64,000 nt of DNA from Sulfurihydrogenibium azorense Az-Fu1 (GTDB lineage: Bacteria; Aquificota; Aquificia; Aquificales; Hydrogenothermaceae): positions 1,114,003 to 1,178,002 of the forward strand of contig NC_012438.1 of NCBI RefSeq assembly GCF_000021545.1, written 5' to 3'. Both the position numbers and the translations under genes were made by a program. The notes below the pieces were generated by a model. That model worked only from the letters and a program-made list of their open reading frames with translations, did not search any database and was not told where the DNA came from. Positions 38,598 to 47,683 of the stretch are shown in pieces. How positions within the stretch are numbered: the first letter of the stretch is position 1; the number at the start of each line of letters is the position of its first letter.

Positions 38598-39172
38598 AGT
38601 TAGAAACAAGGGAAAAACTTTTACAGTCTGCCAAAGAGCTTTTTTCAAAAAAAAGCTACTACGAAACAAAAGTCTCAGATATAGTAGAAAAATCAGGAGT
38701 GGCTCAAGGGACTTTTTACATTTACTTTAAAAGTAAAGAAGAGATATTTTTAGAGCTTGTAAAATCTCTCCACCTAGACCTTATGGAAAGACTTGGAAAG
38801 TATATAAAAATAGAAAAAGATTGCCAAAGTCTTATAAAAGACTTCGTAAAAGAGTTTTTAACAGAAGTTTACAACAACAGAGAGATAGCAGAGATATTCT
38901 TTTCCCAGCTTTTTGGATTAAACCAAGATTTTAAAAAACTTTACCTAAAGAAGATATCAGACATACAAAATCTTATCTTTAGAGTTGTAAATAGATACTT
39001 CCCAGAGGAAGAAAGTCAGATTTTATCAACGTTGATACTTGGATTTGTTAGGCAGATATTTTTTAACTGCTTAACAAATAAAAATTTAAGTTTAGACCAG
39101 ATGTTATCAAAAGCCGAAAAAGGAATTGATATAATTTTTCAAGGAATATACTCGGAGGAACGAAAAAGTTGA
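38594..39172 (+). CDS. TetR/AcrR-family regulator
   Basis: This 192-residue repressor has an N-terminal helix-turn-helix: KVSDIVEKSGVAQGTFYIYFKSKEEIF, about residues 22-48, a textbook TetR domain. The helical C-terminal domain binds the inducer and is not conserved enough to name a ligand. The start is GTG overlapping the dehydrogenase stop (GTGA), and the end overlaps the TolC start (TTGA). It probably binds the operator at 34330-34347 and thus represses its own operon. Confidence 0.93.
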   Translation: MKLETREKLLQSAKELFSKKSYYETKVSDIVEKSGVAQGTFYIYFKSKEEIFLELVKSLHLDLMERLGKYIKIEKDCQSLIKDFVKEFLTEVYNNREIAEIFFSQLFGLNQDFKKLYLKKISDIQNLIFRVVNRYFPEEESQILSTLILGFVRQIFFNCLTNKNLSLDQMLSKAEKGIDIIFQGIYSEERKS

Positions 39173-40431
39173 AAAAGTTAATATTTTCTTTAATCTTTAT
39201 CTCATCTGCAAATGCCATAACACTACAGGAAGCTGTTAATAAAGCACTGGAAAACAACAAAGAGATACTATCTTATAAGCAGCAGATAAAAACAGCAGAA
39301 TTTCAGCTAAAAGTAGACCAAACTCTTTATCTTCCTACTATTTATACCCAAGTATCCCAGAGCTTCTACAACCAAACACCAATGACAAAGATACCTAACT
39401 TTCCTGTATCCTTTAAACAGTCTAACAGAGATTTTTTAAAGTTTGATATAGGATTTTCTCAAAGTTTATATACAGGAGGTTTAACTCAAGCTAAGATAGA
39501 AGCTTCAAAGTATAACCTAAAAGCCACACAATCCTTTTACAAAGAAAAAGAAAATCAAATAAAAGCAGAGGTTATAAAGGCATACATAGATGTTTTTATA
39601 TCAAAATCTCTTATAGATATATACAAAAAAGAGCTTGAAGCTGTGGAGTCTATATACAAACAACAAGAAGCATTTTTCAAAGAAGGTATAATAACAAAAG
39701 TAGACTTACTCCAATCTAAGGTAAGACTTGCAGAAGTAAAGAGAGACCTTCAGCAAGCAGAAGGTAACTATAAAATAGCACTATCAAGACTATCACAGTT
39801 AATAGGAGAAGATTTAAAAGATGAAAATTTTGAACCTCTTAATATAGAGATAAAGGACATTCCAAGTTTAGATACACTGATAGAAACAGCTTATCAGAAA
39901 AGAAAAATACTAGATTTTTATAAAGAAAACATCAATCAAGCAGAAAAAGTTGTAGAGATAGAAAAATCAGCATTTTTACCCAAAGTCTTTCTACAGGGAG
40001 ATTACATTTACACAAACCAAAGCCCATACTTAGACCCAAAAGGAAACTTTCTTTTAACATTGGGAGCTTCCATAGAATTTCAGACAACACAACCTTACTA
40101 TAAGATACTTCAAGCAAAGTCAAACGCCAAAAAGTTAAGGTTTGATTTACAAGATACAAAAGAGAAAATCAAGTTAGAGCTAAAAACAGCCTATGAAAAT
40201 TATATTACAGCCAAAGAAAATTACAAAGTTGCCTTAGAAAGCCTTGATTATGCTAAAGAGTACTTTGAGTTGGTAAAAGAACAGTATACTAACCAGCTTG
40301 CCACAAACACAGACCTTTTAAACGCAGAAAGTGCCCTTACAAGAGCCTTAGAAAGCAAAGAGATAAACTATTACAACCTTTTAAAGTCTTACATAGATAT
40401 TAAAAAAGCTGTGGGGGAAGATATTCCATGA
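39169..40431 (+). CDS. TolC-family outer-membrane efflux protein (second)
   Basis: This 420-residue protein has a signal peptide (MKKLIFSLIFISSANA) and two TolC-like repeats. These include KFDIGFSQSLYTGGLTQAKI and the later half with LTLGASIEFQTTQPYYKI. It starts with TTG, supported by CGGAGG ten bases upstream. It is probably the outer-membrane channel of the EmrAB-type pump encoded just downstream (4-bp overlap). Its similarity to the first TolC is only at family level, so it is not a recent duplicate. Confidence 0.9.
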   Translation: MKKLIFSLIFISSANAITLQEAVNKALENNKEILSYKQQIKTAEFQLKVDQTLYLPTIYTQVSQSFYNQTPMTKIPNFPVSFKQSNRDFLKFDIGFSQSLYTGGLTQAKIEASKYNLKATQSFYKEKENQIKAEVIKAYIDVFISKSLIDIYKKELEAVESIYKQQEAFFKEGIITKVDLLQSKVRLAEVKRDLQQAEGNYKIALSRLSQLIGEDLKDENFEPLNIEIKDIPSLDTLIETAYQKRKILDFYKENINQAEKVVEIEKSAFLPKVFLQGDYIYTNQSPYLDPKGNFLLTLGASIEFQTTQPYYKILQAKSNAKKLRFDLQDTKEKIKLELKTAYENYITAKENYKVALESLDYAKEYFELVKEQYTNQLATNTDLLNAESALTRALESKEINYYNLLKSYIDIKKAVGEDIP

Positions 40432-41564
40432 ATGGAAAAGGAAAGAAGGTAGGACTGATTATAACTGTACTTTTAATCGTAGTTTTCCTAATCTATGCAG
40501 TTAAATGGATAAACCATAGAATGAAGTATGCTATATCAGATGCAGTTTTTGTTGAGTCTGACTATCTTTCAAATATAGGTTTTAACAGAGTCTCAGGAAG
40601 AGTAGTTCAGCTTTACAAAAAAGAGTCTGACGAAGTAAAGGCTGGAGAAGTGATAGCAAAGATAGATGATACAGACTATAAACTACAAATAGAGGCTTTA
40701 GAAAAAGAGATAGAAGCTTTAACCTACCAAAAAAAACAACTTGAAAGTCAGCTCCAAAGAGTAGCAAGAGAGACAGATATAAACGAGAGTATATCAGCCT
40801 TAACAGTTGAAGAAATAAGTAAAAAGTTAGAGAGCCTAAAAGCTCAAAAAGACCAGATAGAATCTCAAATCAAGTTGGCTAAAAAAGATGAAGAAAGATA
40901 TAGAAACCTTTTAGAAAAAGGATTGGTAGCCAAAAGAAAGTATGAAGAAGTACATACAAACCTTGAAGTTTTAGAAAAACAGAAATTAGCAATTGAGAAA
41001 AATATAAGTGAGCTTAAAGTTTCTATGGAAAAGTCTAAAAAGTCTGTAGAGTACGCAAAAACACAAAAAAGTATAACTGAAGAATTACAAAACCAGATAA
41101 ACGCTATCAGCAGTCAGATAGAATCTTTACTTAAGAAAAAACAAGACCTTGAAAATCAGCTCCAATACACAGAGTTAAAAGCTCCTTTCAATGGTGTTGT
41201 TGCAAAAAAGTTTGTCTCTATCGGTGATGTAGTAAAGGCAGGACAGCCTGTGTACGCTATTTTAAAGTCTGACAGCTTCTACGTAAAAGTGCTACTTGAA
41301 GAAACCAAGTTAGAAGGTGTAAAAGTAGGTAATAAAGCTTATATTAAGTTAGATGCTTACCCTGATAAGACCTTTGAAGGTGTCGTTGAAAGTATAGATG
41401 TTGCCTCAGCTGCAAAGTTTGCCTTGGTTCCAAGGGATATATCAGCAGGAGAGTTTACAAAACTTGCCCAGAGAATACCGGTAAAAATAAGAATAACTAA
41501 GGGAGATATATCTTTACTCAGAGTTGGATTAGGCGGTGAAGTTGAGATAGAAAAAAGCAGGTAA
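40428..41564 (+). CDS. EmrA/HlyD-type membrane fusion protein
   Basis: This 378-residue adaptor has one N-terminal membrane segment (about residues 8-28), a barrel-sandwich half (NRVSGRVVQLYKKESDEVKAGEV), a very long coiled coil (about 85-235) and the second half ELKAPFNGVVAKKFVSIGDVV. Its anchor and long hairpin match EmrA adaptors that serve MFS pumps. It overlaps the TolC gene by 4 bp and is 2 bp from the MFS gene. Confidence 0.92.
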   Translation: MNGKGKKVGLIITVLLIVVFLIYAVKWINHRMKYAISDAVFVESDYLSNIGFNRVSGRVVQLYKKESDEVKAGEVIAKIDDTDYKLQIEALEKEIEALTYQKKQLESQLQRVARETDINESISALTVEEISKKLESLKAQKDQIESQIKLAKKDEERYRNLLEKGLVAKRKYEEVHTNLEVLEKQKLAIEKNISELKVSMEKSKKSVEYAKTQKSITEELQNQINAISSQIESLLKKKQDLENQLQYTELKAPFNGVVAKKFVSIGDVVKAGQPVYAILKSDSFYVKVLLEETKLEGVKVGNKAYIKLDAYPDKTFEGVVESIDVASAAKFALVPRDISAGEFTKLAQRIPVKIRITKGDISLLRVGLGGEVEIEKSR

Positions 41565-41566
41565 AG

Positions 41567-43141
41567 ATGGAAAATACAAAACCAATTTACGAAAGAATAA
41601 CAACCTTAGAAAGAGCTCTAATAACCTTTATTGTTATGAGTGGAGCCTTTATGGCTATACTTGATACAACTATCGTTGATGTTGTAGTTCCTAAAATGAT
41701 GGGACCTCTTCAAACAGACCTTTACGGTATTCAATGGGTTATAACAGCTTACATGATAGCCTCAGCTGTGATGCTTATTCTATCAGAATGGCTTGATAAA
41801 GTGATTGGCCTTAGAAAGGTTTATATAGCCGGAATAGTTCTCTTTACTTTTTCTTCATTTATGTGTGGTCAAGCTCAAAACTTAGATTGGATGATTACTG
41901 CAAGGGTTTTCCAAGGTATCGGAGAAGCTCTAATAATGGCTACAGCTCAAACGATACTTTTCTCAGTGTATCCTGAGGAAAAGAAAGGAATGGCTATGGG
42001 TATATTTGGACTTGGTGTTAGCTTTGCACCTGCTTTGGGACCTACTTTGGGAGGTTATATCACAGAGTACTTAAACTGGAGATGGGTATTTTTTATAAAT
42101 ATACCTTTTGGTATTTTAACAACGATTTTAGCCATATTCTATTTACCTGAGACAAGTATGATAAGAGAAAAGGCAAAACTTAACTTTGTATCTTACTTTT
42201 TCTTATCTGTTTTTACAATATCCCTTTTGATTTTTCTATCTAAGGGACAACAGCTTGGCTGGTTTATGTCAGACGTAATTGTTTACCTTTTTATAGTATC
42301 TATACTGTCTTTACTTCTATACATCCTGTCTGAAATCTTGTCAAAAGAACCTTTGATAGACTTTAGAATATTCCTGATAAAAGAGTACTTTGTAGGATTT
42401 TCTGTTTTCTTTTTACTCCTTGGATTCTCAATGTATCAGGTTTTTTATCTAATACCTCTATACTACGAAAATCTAAAGGGACTTTCAACCTTTGATGCAG
42501 GACTACATATACTTGCTTTTGCAATGTTTATAGCTATTTTTTCACCAGTTGCAGGAATACTTTCAGACAAATGGAACGAAAGGTACGTTTTATACATAGC
42601 AACAGCTATATACCTTATATCTTCAATCTTCATCCTTCCAAATCTTGATTACTACACACCAAAAGTTAGAGCTGCCTTAATGACTATACCACTTGGGATA
42701 GCAATGGGAATGTTTTTTGCCCCCGTGACTACTTTAGCACTTAGGAAGCTTGGAGAGAAGACATCTTTAGGAACTGGACTTATGCACTATGGAAGGTTTG
42801 TAGGAGGCTCTTTTGGGACGGCAATAGCAACAAACGACCTGTATAAGCACCAGTGGGAACATTTTGAAGGTATTAACGCAATGCAAAACAACACCTACGT
42901 TCAAAGTTTTATAGATAAAGTAAAAGAAAGTATAGTATCTTTACCAGACCAGATAGCTGAAGCAAAAGCAAAAGCACTGCTTTACAGTGTTGAGTATTTA
43001 CACAGCTTAAACTTTTCTTTTCAAGATACTTTTTTCATAGCTGGACTGTTTGGTTTAGTCGGCTCATTACCTGTTATATATATGTTTATATCGGATATAA
43101 TTCACAAAAATTCAAACAGTGATAAATCTATAAATGAATGA
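41567..43141 (+). CDS. EmrB-type MFS multidrug transporter (DHA2)
   Basis: This 524-residue membrane protein has the 14-segment DHA2 layout. TM1 contains SGAFMAILDTTIVDVVVPKM (motif D1-like). QWVITAYMIASAVMLIL and the motif C region GLGVSFAPALGPTLGGY follow, then LNWRWVFFINIPFGIL. It would form a tripartite pump with the EmrA-like adaptor and the second TolC. Its 3' end overlaps the convergent DUF488 gene by 14 bp, with no terminator in between. Confidence 0.95.
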   Translation: MENTKPIYERITTLERALITFIVMSGAFMAILDTTIVDVVVPKMMGPLQTDLYGIQWVITAYMIASAVMLILSEWLDKVIGLRKVYIAGIVLFTFSSFMCGQAQNLDWMITARVFQGIGEALIMATAQTILFSVYPEEKKGMAMGIFGLGVSFAPALGPTLGGYITEYLNWRWVFFINIPFGILTTILAIFYLPETSMIREKAKLNFVSYFFLSVFTISLLIFLSKGQQLGWFMSDVIVYLFIVSILSLLLYILSEILSKEPLIDFRIFLIKEYFVGFSVFFLLLGFSMYQVFYLIPLYYENLKGLSTFDAGLHILAFAMFIAIFSPVAGILSDKWNERYVLYIATAIYLISSIFILPNLDYYTPKVRAALMTIPLGIAMGMFFAPVTTLALRKLGEKTSLGTGLMHYGRFVGGSFGTAIATNDLYKHQWEHFEGINAMQNNTYVQSFIDKVKESIVSLPDQIAEAKAKALLYSVEYLHSLNFSFQDTFFIAGLFGLVGSLPVIYMFISDIIHKNSNSDKSINE

Positions 43142-43565
43142 TTTTTATTTCTTTTTCAGGAAAGTTTTCTTTTAAATATTCTGCCGTGAGTCTTCTGTGG
43201 CATTTTTCTGCTGTTGGCTCACTACACAATAAGACAGCATTGTCAAAATCTTCTATTTTAACCTTTTCTAAAATCTTCCTCTTTTCAAGTATTTGTAAAA
43301 ATATTTTCTCATAATCTTCCCAATCAATCTTTTTTTTATCATAACTATATAACAACTCTTTAGTAGGTGCAAAGATTGGAAGATACATATATTCAATATT
43401 ATGTAGCTTTAAAAAGTAAGGTAAATGTTTTATGTTAGTAAACCCTGCCAGTTGAGATTTGTTGTTCAATCTTATATCTATTAACTTTTTAACATTATGC
43501 TTTCTAAGTGTTGTGAAAAACTCTTCAGCTGTTTTGCCACTAAAACCAATTGTATATATATTCAT
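43128..43565 (-). CDS. DUF488 protein
   Basis: This 145-residue protein has the complete DUF488 pattern: MNIYTIGFSGKTAEEFFTTL, KLIDIRLNNKSQ near residue 30, and the C-terminal VLLCSEPTAEKCHRRLTAEYL with the conserved Cys-x-Glu and Cys-His-Arg. The biochemical role of the family is not settled. It overlaps the upstream DUF488 paralogue by 4 bp, so both are made from one message. Confidence 0.88.
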   Translation of the reverse strand: MNIYTIGFSGKTAEEFFTTLRKHNVKKLIDIRLNNKSQLAGFTNIKHLPYFLKLHNIEYMYLPIFAPTKELLYSYDKKKIDWEDYEKIFLQILEKRKILEKVKIEDFDNAVLLCSEPTAEKCHRRLTAEYLKENFPEKEIKIIHL

Positions 43566-44125
43566 TCTTCATCTCCTACTTTTGTATAAGCATTATAAGC
43601 TATATCTTTGTTTCTAAGTATAAAAGCTTTTTTTACTATGTCTTTATCATTTTCTAAGTCTTCTGCTGTTTTGAATAAAGATTTCTGCATTAATTTATGT
43701 TTATACATATTTATCATTCTACTAATAAGATCATTTTGCGAAAGAAGATATTCAGGATATATATGATAAACTTGATACCCTCTTTCAGCTAAAACTGGTG
43801 ATATTAAAACAAACCTATGACAATTTAATGCTTCTTCTTCTGAACACATTAAAGCAATTGTATATCCTTTATCTACTCCATTTTGTATTCTTAAAATTCC
43901 TTCTTGAAATTCTTTTGTTTTTTTTACCTTTTCAAAGTTAACTTTTCCGTCTTCAAATAGTAGATTTTTTTGAAACCACCTTGCTCCAAGATTTTTTCCC
44001 ATATAAATATAATAAATTCCTCTCTCCTTCAGGAATAACTTTAAGTTGTCTGAGTTGAACTGATTAGCATATTTAGAAAAAGGAACACTTCTAACATCAA
44101 TTAAAACATTTATATCATAAACCAT
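43562..44125 (-). CDS. DUF488 protein, N-terminally short
   Basis: This 187-residue paralogue of the next gene contains LIDVRSVPFSKYANQFN near residue 8, KNLGARWF and ALMCSEEEALNCHRFVL. The usual first 20 residues (YTIGHS-like) are missing; the ATG places the protein start just before LIDVRS. The DNA upstream does not show the missing motif in any frame I checked. It has about 50 extra C-terminal residues of charged helix. Either the family member is naturally short or its 5' end was lost. Confidence 0.75.
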   Translation of the reverse strand: MVYDINVLIDVRSVPFSKYANQFNSDNLKLFLKERGIYYIYMGKNLGARWFQKNLLFEDGKVNFEKVKKTKEFQEGILRIQNGVDKGYTIALMCSEEEALNCHRFVLISPVLAERGYQVYHIYPEYLLSQNDLISRMINMYKHKLMQKSLFKTAEDLENDKDIVKKAFILRNKDIAYNAYTKVGDEE

Positions 44126-44239
44126 ATTGGGATGAATAAGATAGGTATTTAGTTAAATACAACTTAAGAAACAGAATGAGGAATAATTTAGTGTTATATA
44201 GATGGAATTTACAACTGTTTAGGTAATTTTTAACTGAAT

Positions 44240-44400
44240 ACCGAAATATATACAATTATAGAATATCTTAAACCATACAATAGAATAGAAATAGAAGGTG
44301 AAGTATTTTCATAGTAGGAAAAGTTATAAAAGATAACTGTAATAATACCTACAAAGAGGATTTTGAAGTTGAAGTAATATCACTGATAAAAAATCAGTAA
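44240..44400 (+). pseudogene. Short frameshifted coding remnant
   Basis: One frame reads TEIYTIIEYLKPYNRIEIEGEVF and then meets TAGTAG at 44312. The neighbouring frame from 44302 continues FIVGKVIKDNCNNTYKEDF to TAA at 44398. Both parts have protein-like composition and join smoothly around 44305, as after a single-base indel. No family is recognised. Chance open frames in AT-rich DNA remain possible. Confidence 0.35.
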
Positions 44401-44439
44401 GGGCATTTTTAGCTAAATATCCTTCAAGCTACTCCCCTA

Positions 44440-44448
44440 TGTTATAAT
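44440..44448 (+). promoter_or_regulatory. Extended -10 promoter for the HerA-like gene
   Basis: TGTTATAAT combines a TG dinucleotide with a perfect -10 hexamer 38 bases before the ATG. No good -35 box is present, as is normal for extended -10 promoters. The same 9-mer precedes metG. Confidence 0.6.
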
Positions 44449-44486
44449 GAATGAAAAATTATACTACTTCATAAAGAGGATAAAAT

Positions 44487-46052
44487 ATGGAAAAAATAGG
44501 TATCTGTGTAGGGACAACAAGCCCAAACAGAGTAACTTTTATATCCCAAAAACCTGTAAAGTTAGGTCAGTTTGTAAACGTAAAGTACACAGAAAATGGT
44601 AAAGAAAATAAACTACTTGGAATGGTTATAAACGTTCAAAGGAAAAATACCTACATTCCAGAAGACCTACCAAGTATAAATAACTATGAAAGACTCTTTA
44701 AAGAGAGTGAAAAAGATACAAAAGTAATAGGAGAAATCCAGATATTAGGAGAAATTATAGAGACCCAAGACCAAGTTTTCTTACAGCTCCAGAGAGTTCC
44801 GCCCCTTCCAGCATCAGAAGTCTTAAAACCAGACCCTAAAGTGTTAGAAAAACTTTTTGGTGCAAAAAGTAAAAGCCATATAAGAATAGGAAGACTACTG
44901 GCAGAAGATAAAGAAATTCCTGTGTATGTAGATGTAAATCAGATAGTTTTAAGACATCTGGCTATTTTGGCAATAACCGGAGCTGGAAAATCTAACACAG
45001 TATCAGTTCTCCTTGAGAATATAGTTAATTTAAAAGGTACAGTTGTAGTGTTTGACTTTCATGGAGAGTATACAAAGTCAGATTTTAAAAGAGATGGTAA
45101 AAGTGTTGTAAATGTAATAAAACCAGTAGTTGACCCTACGACTCTTGACATAAGAGACTTTGCAAAACTTATAGGAATAAAGTATAACGCTACGGTTCAG
45201 TTTAGATATTTTAAAGTAGCTGTAGATAAGGTAATCCAAAGTATAAGAGATGAAAAAGGAAATGACTGGAAAAGGTGGATAGATACAGACCAATTTTTTA
45301 ATAGATTAGAACAAGAGCTTGAAAGTTGGTTAGATGATGATAATGATAACGTACCTATTAAAGGTAAGATAAGGGAAGACTCTTTGTATGAAGTTATAAA
45401 CAAGTTAAACGACACTCAAAATGAACTTAGCCATATAATAAAGATAGGTGCAAAAGATTTAATAGAAAATATACAAGCTGGGAAAATAAACGTATTTGAT
45501 TTATCAGAAGTAGACGAGGATGTAGCTGACGCTATAGTGTCAAACGTGTTAAAACATGCATTAGAAGAAAGGAAAAAAGCCGTAAGAGGTAAAAATTCTA
45601 AACTTGAAAAACCTATACTTGTAGTAGTAGAAGAAGCTCACATACTTGCAGGAGATAAGAGAGATACAGACTCAAAGTACTATATGATGAGAATAGCAAG
45701 GGAAGGAAGGAAGTTTGGTCTTGGACTTTGTGTAGTAACCCAAAGACCAAAAGGCTTAGACAAAGAGATACTATCTCAGATGAATAATATGATTATACTA
45801 AAGTTAGTTGAACCAGAAGACCAAAAACATGTCCAAAGTGCAAGTGAAGCCTTATCGTCGGAGCTGATGAGTTATCTTCCATCTTTAAACCCGGGAGAAG
45901 CCATAATAATTGGAAATATGACAAAACTACCTTTACTAGTAAAAATAGACAAAGCAAAAGGAAAAGTCCAAGGAAACGATATTCAAGTAGTAGACTTATG
46001 GACTACCACAGAAGAAAAAAGGTCCGATTTAAAGGCTTTAGATGAGTTTTAA
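44487..46052 (+). CDS. HerA-like hexameric ATPase (DUF87)
   Basis: This 521-residue protein has an N-terminal beta-barrel region (HAS-barrel, about residues 1-110) and a RecA/FtsK-like ATPase. Walker A is AITGAGKSNT at residues 162-171, Walker B is PILVVVEEAHIL, and the sensor/arginine region is GLGLCVVTQRPKGLDKEI. HerA proteins are DNA translocases, in archaea paired with NurA in end resection. No NurA gene is adjacent. It overlaps lipB by 11 bp. AAGAGG lies before the ATG. Confidence 0.9.
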   Translation: MEKIGICVGTTSPNRVTFISQKPVKLGQFVNVKYTENGKENKLLGMVINVQRKNTYIPEDLPSINNYERLFKESEKDTKVIGEIQILGEIIETQDQVFLQLQRVPPLPASEVLKPDPKVLEKLFGAKSKSHIRIGRLLAEDKEIPVYVDVNQIVLRHLAILAITGAGKSNTVSVLLENIVNLKGTVVVFDFHGEYTKSDFKRDGKSVVNVIKPVVDPTTLDIRDFAKLIGIKYNATVQFRYFKVAVDKVIQSIRDEKGNDWKRWIDTDQFFNRLEQELESWLDDDNDNVPIKGKIREDSLYEVINKLNDTQNELSHIIKIGAKDLIENIQAGKINVFDLSEVDEDVADAIVSNVLKHALEERKKAVRGKNSKLEKPILVVVEEAHILAGDKRDTDSKYYMMRIAREGRKFGLGLCVVTQRPKGLDKEILSQMNNMIILKLVEPEDQKHVQSASEALSSELMSYLPSLNPGEAIIIGNMTKLPLLVKIDKAKGKVQGNDIQVVDLWTTTEEKRSDLKALDEF

Positions 46053-46623
46053 GATAATAGATTTAGGAATATTAGATTATTTAGAAGGTTATAAAGAAAT
46101 GAGAAATATTCACTCTAAAGCCGTAGAATCAGGGGAAAACTACCTTATCTTATGTCAACATTACGATGTTTACACAGTAGGAGAGAATGAAAAAGAAGAG
46201 AACTTTCCAGTTCCTGTGGTAAAAACAGACAGAGGAGGGTCTATAACTTTCCATGGAATTGGACAACCTATCTTTTACTTTGTTTTTAGAGTAAACAGTC
46301 CAAAAATCTTTTACAGGAAAGTGGTTAAGTCCTTTGATGAAGTTTTTAAATCTCTATCAGACAAAATTTACCACGATTTTAAAAATCCGGGTTTTTACAT
46401 AGAAAAAAGAAAGTTAGCTTCCCTTGGTTTTAGATACTCAAAGGGTTATTCACTTCACGGAGTAGCTGTAAACCACAGTGTAAACCTTGAAAAGTTTAAC
46501 CTTATTAAACCTTGCAATTTAGATGGTTACACTGCCACTTCACTAATAGCAGAAGGAATAAACATAGATATAGACAATTTAAAAAATGAAGTGATTAAGA
46601 AACTATACAAAAATTTTAGCTAA
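46042..46623 (+). CDS. lipB: Octanoyltransferase
   Basis: This 193-residue enzyme moves octanoyl from acyl carrier protein to lipoyl domains. Family motifs are RGGSITFHGIGQ (residues 64-75, with His71), KLASLGFR with the catalytic Lys124, LHGVAVN near 139, and KPCNLDGYTATS with the catalytic Cys158. The usual PCG reads PCN here. Despite these small deviations both catalytic residues are present. Its start overlaps the HerA-like gene. Confidence 0.9.
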   Translation: MSFKIIDLGILDYLEGYKEMRNIHSKAVESGENYLILCQHYDVYTVGENEKEENFPVPVVKTDRGGSITFHGIGQPIFYFVFRVNSPKIFYRKVVKSFDEVFKSLSDKIYHDFKNPGFYIEKRKLASLGFRYSKGYSLHGVAVNHSVNLEKFNLIKPCNLDGYTATSLIAEGINIDIDNLKNEVIKKLYKNFS

Positions 46624-46658
46624 CACTGATTTCCAATCAATATTAAGAGTTTGGAATC

Positions 46659-47664
46659 GGAAAGTAGGATAAAAAACACATCAGATTAACATAAATAATG
46701 CTATCATATTAGAAAAAATCCCCCAAGAGCAAAACAGATGGAAAAAATTAAAACCGACCTACTACTAAAACATCTGTTTAAAAACCCAGCAACAAAACTC
46801 ATAGAGATAATACTCGGTAAAAAAGTAGACTGGCAGCTCCTTCAAGATACTGACCTTAAAATAGTTAAAAATAGAGAAGCTGACTTGGTTGTTAAATTGG
46901 AAGATAATACCATTCTACATATTGAAATACAAAGCACAAATGACCCTTCTATGCCATATAGAATGTTTGAATACTTCTACCTTATCACTGATAAATACAA
47001 GCCAAAAGACTTAATTCAAGTATGTATATACATAGGAAAAGAGCCTTTAAAAATGTCAGACAAGATACAGTTTTCAGACTGGACCTACAGGTATAGACTG
47101 ATAGATATTAAAGATATACCGTGTAAAGAGTTAATAACAAGTCAAAATATCACAGACAAACTACTTGCAGGTCTATGTAAGATAGAGGACCCTAAGTTTT
47201 ATGTAGAAAATGTGATAAAAGAGATAAAGAACGCAAATCCAAAAGATAGAAAAGAACTATTTACACTGTTTCTTGAAATAAGTAAAATAAGGAATAATAT
47301 AGAGGAAGAGATAAGAAGTTATATAACACAGGAGGATTTTGAGATGCCAATCACTGTAGAATGGACAAGGGAAGAGATAGAGAGTTATCCAGTGTTAAGA
47401 GATGTTTTAAAGATTGGGAAAGAGGAAGGTTTTAAAGAGGGAATAGAGAAAGGTATTCAAGAGGGTTTACAGCAAGGATTACAACAAGGTTTAATAGAAG
47501 GATTAAGACAGAGTGTGATTGATGCTATAGAGTTTAAATTTGGTTATGTGGGATATGATTTAAAGGAGAAGGTAAATCAAATATCTGATGTTAACCAGTT
47601 AAAAGAATTACACAGAAAAGTTGTTCTTGCAAATAGTTTAGATGAGATAGTTTCTTATTTTTGA
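46659..47664 (+). repeat. Rpn-gene repeat block, copy 2
   Basis: This direct repeat of 31009-31945 has about 80 bases of shared upstream DNA and the intact gene. It begins at GGAAAGTAGG and diverges from copy 1 within the last codons. Confidence 0.9.
46738..47664 (+). CDS. Rpn-family PD-(D/E)XK nuclease / transposase-like protein
   Basis: This 308-residue protein has KTDLLLKHLFKNPATKLIE at the N-terminus and the nuclease core EADLVVKLEDNTILHIEIQS near residue 48. There the Asp and the Glu-x-Gln replace the classical D-ExK. MPYRMFEYFYLITDKY follows. The C-terminal part has a Gln/Gly-rich repeat run, EGIEKGIQEGLQQGLQQG, near residue 240, then GLRQSVIDAIEFKFG. Rpn proteins promote recA-independent recombination and vary in such repeats. 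A decayed copy lies at 31089-31945. Confidence 0.88.
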   Translation: MEKIKTDLLLKHLFKNPATKLIEIILGKKVDWQLLQDTDLKIVKNREADLVVKLEDNTILHIEIQSTNDPSMPYRMFEYFYLITDKYKPKDLIQVCIYIGKEPLKMSDKIQFSDWTYRYRLIDIKDIPCKELITSQNITDKLLAGLCKIEDPKFYVENVIKEIKNANPKDRKELFTLFLEISKIRNNIEEEIRSYITQEDFEMPITVEWTREEIESYPVLRDVLKIGKEEGFKEGIEKGIQEGLQQGLQQGLIEGLRQSVIDAIEFKFGYVGYDLKEKVNQISDVNQLKELHRKVVLANSLDEIVSYF

Positions 47665-47683
47665 ATTGGAAGTTAGAGTATTT

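Larger units (their letters stand above)
44126..44486. other. Gene-poor 361-bp gap with a gene remnant and a promoter
   Basis: This is the longest stretch without an intact gene. Its first 115 bases show nothing I can name. Bases 44240-44400 hold a broken frame, and bases 44440-44448 hold an extended -10 promoter for the HerA-like gene. Confidence 0.7.

Noticed and set aside
39169-40431. Recent duplication of the two TolC genes in the efflux cluster
   Set aside because: The proteins share only family-level features and differ in signal peptide and loops, so they are distinct channels.
46631-46658. TTCCAA/TTGGAA inverted repeat as the end of a mobile element
   Set aside because: The arms are short and imperfect, and no matching sequence was seen at the other end or at copy 1.
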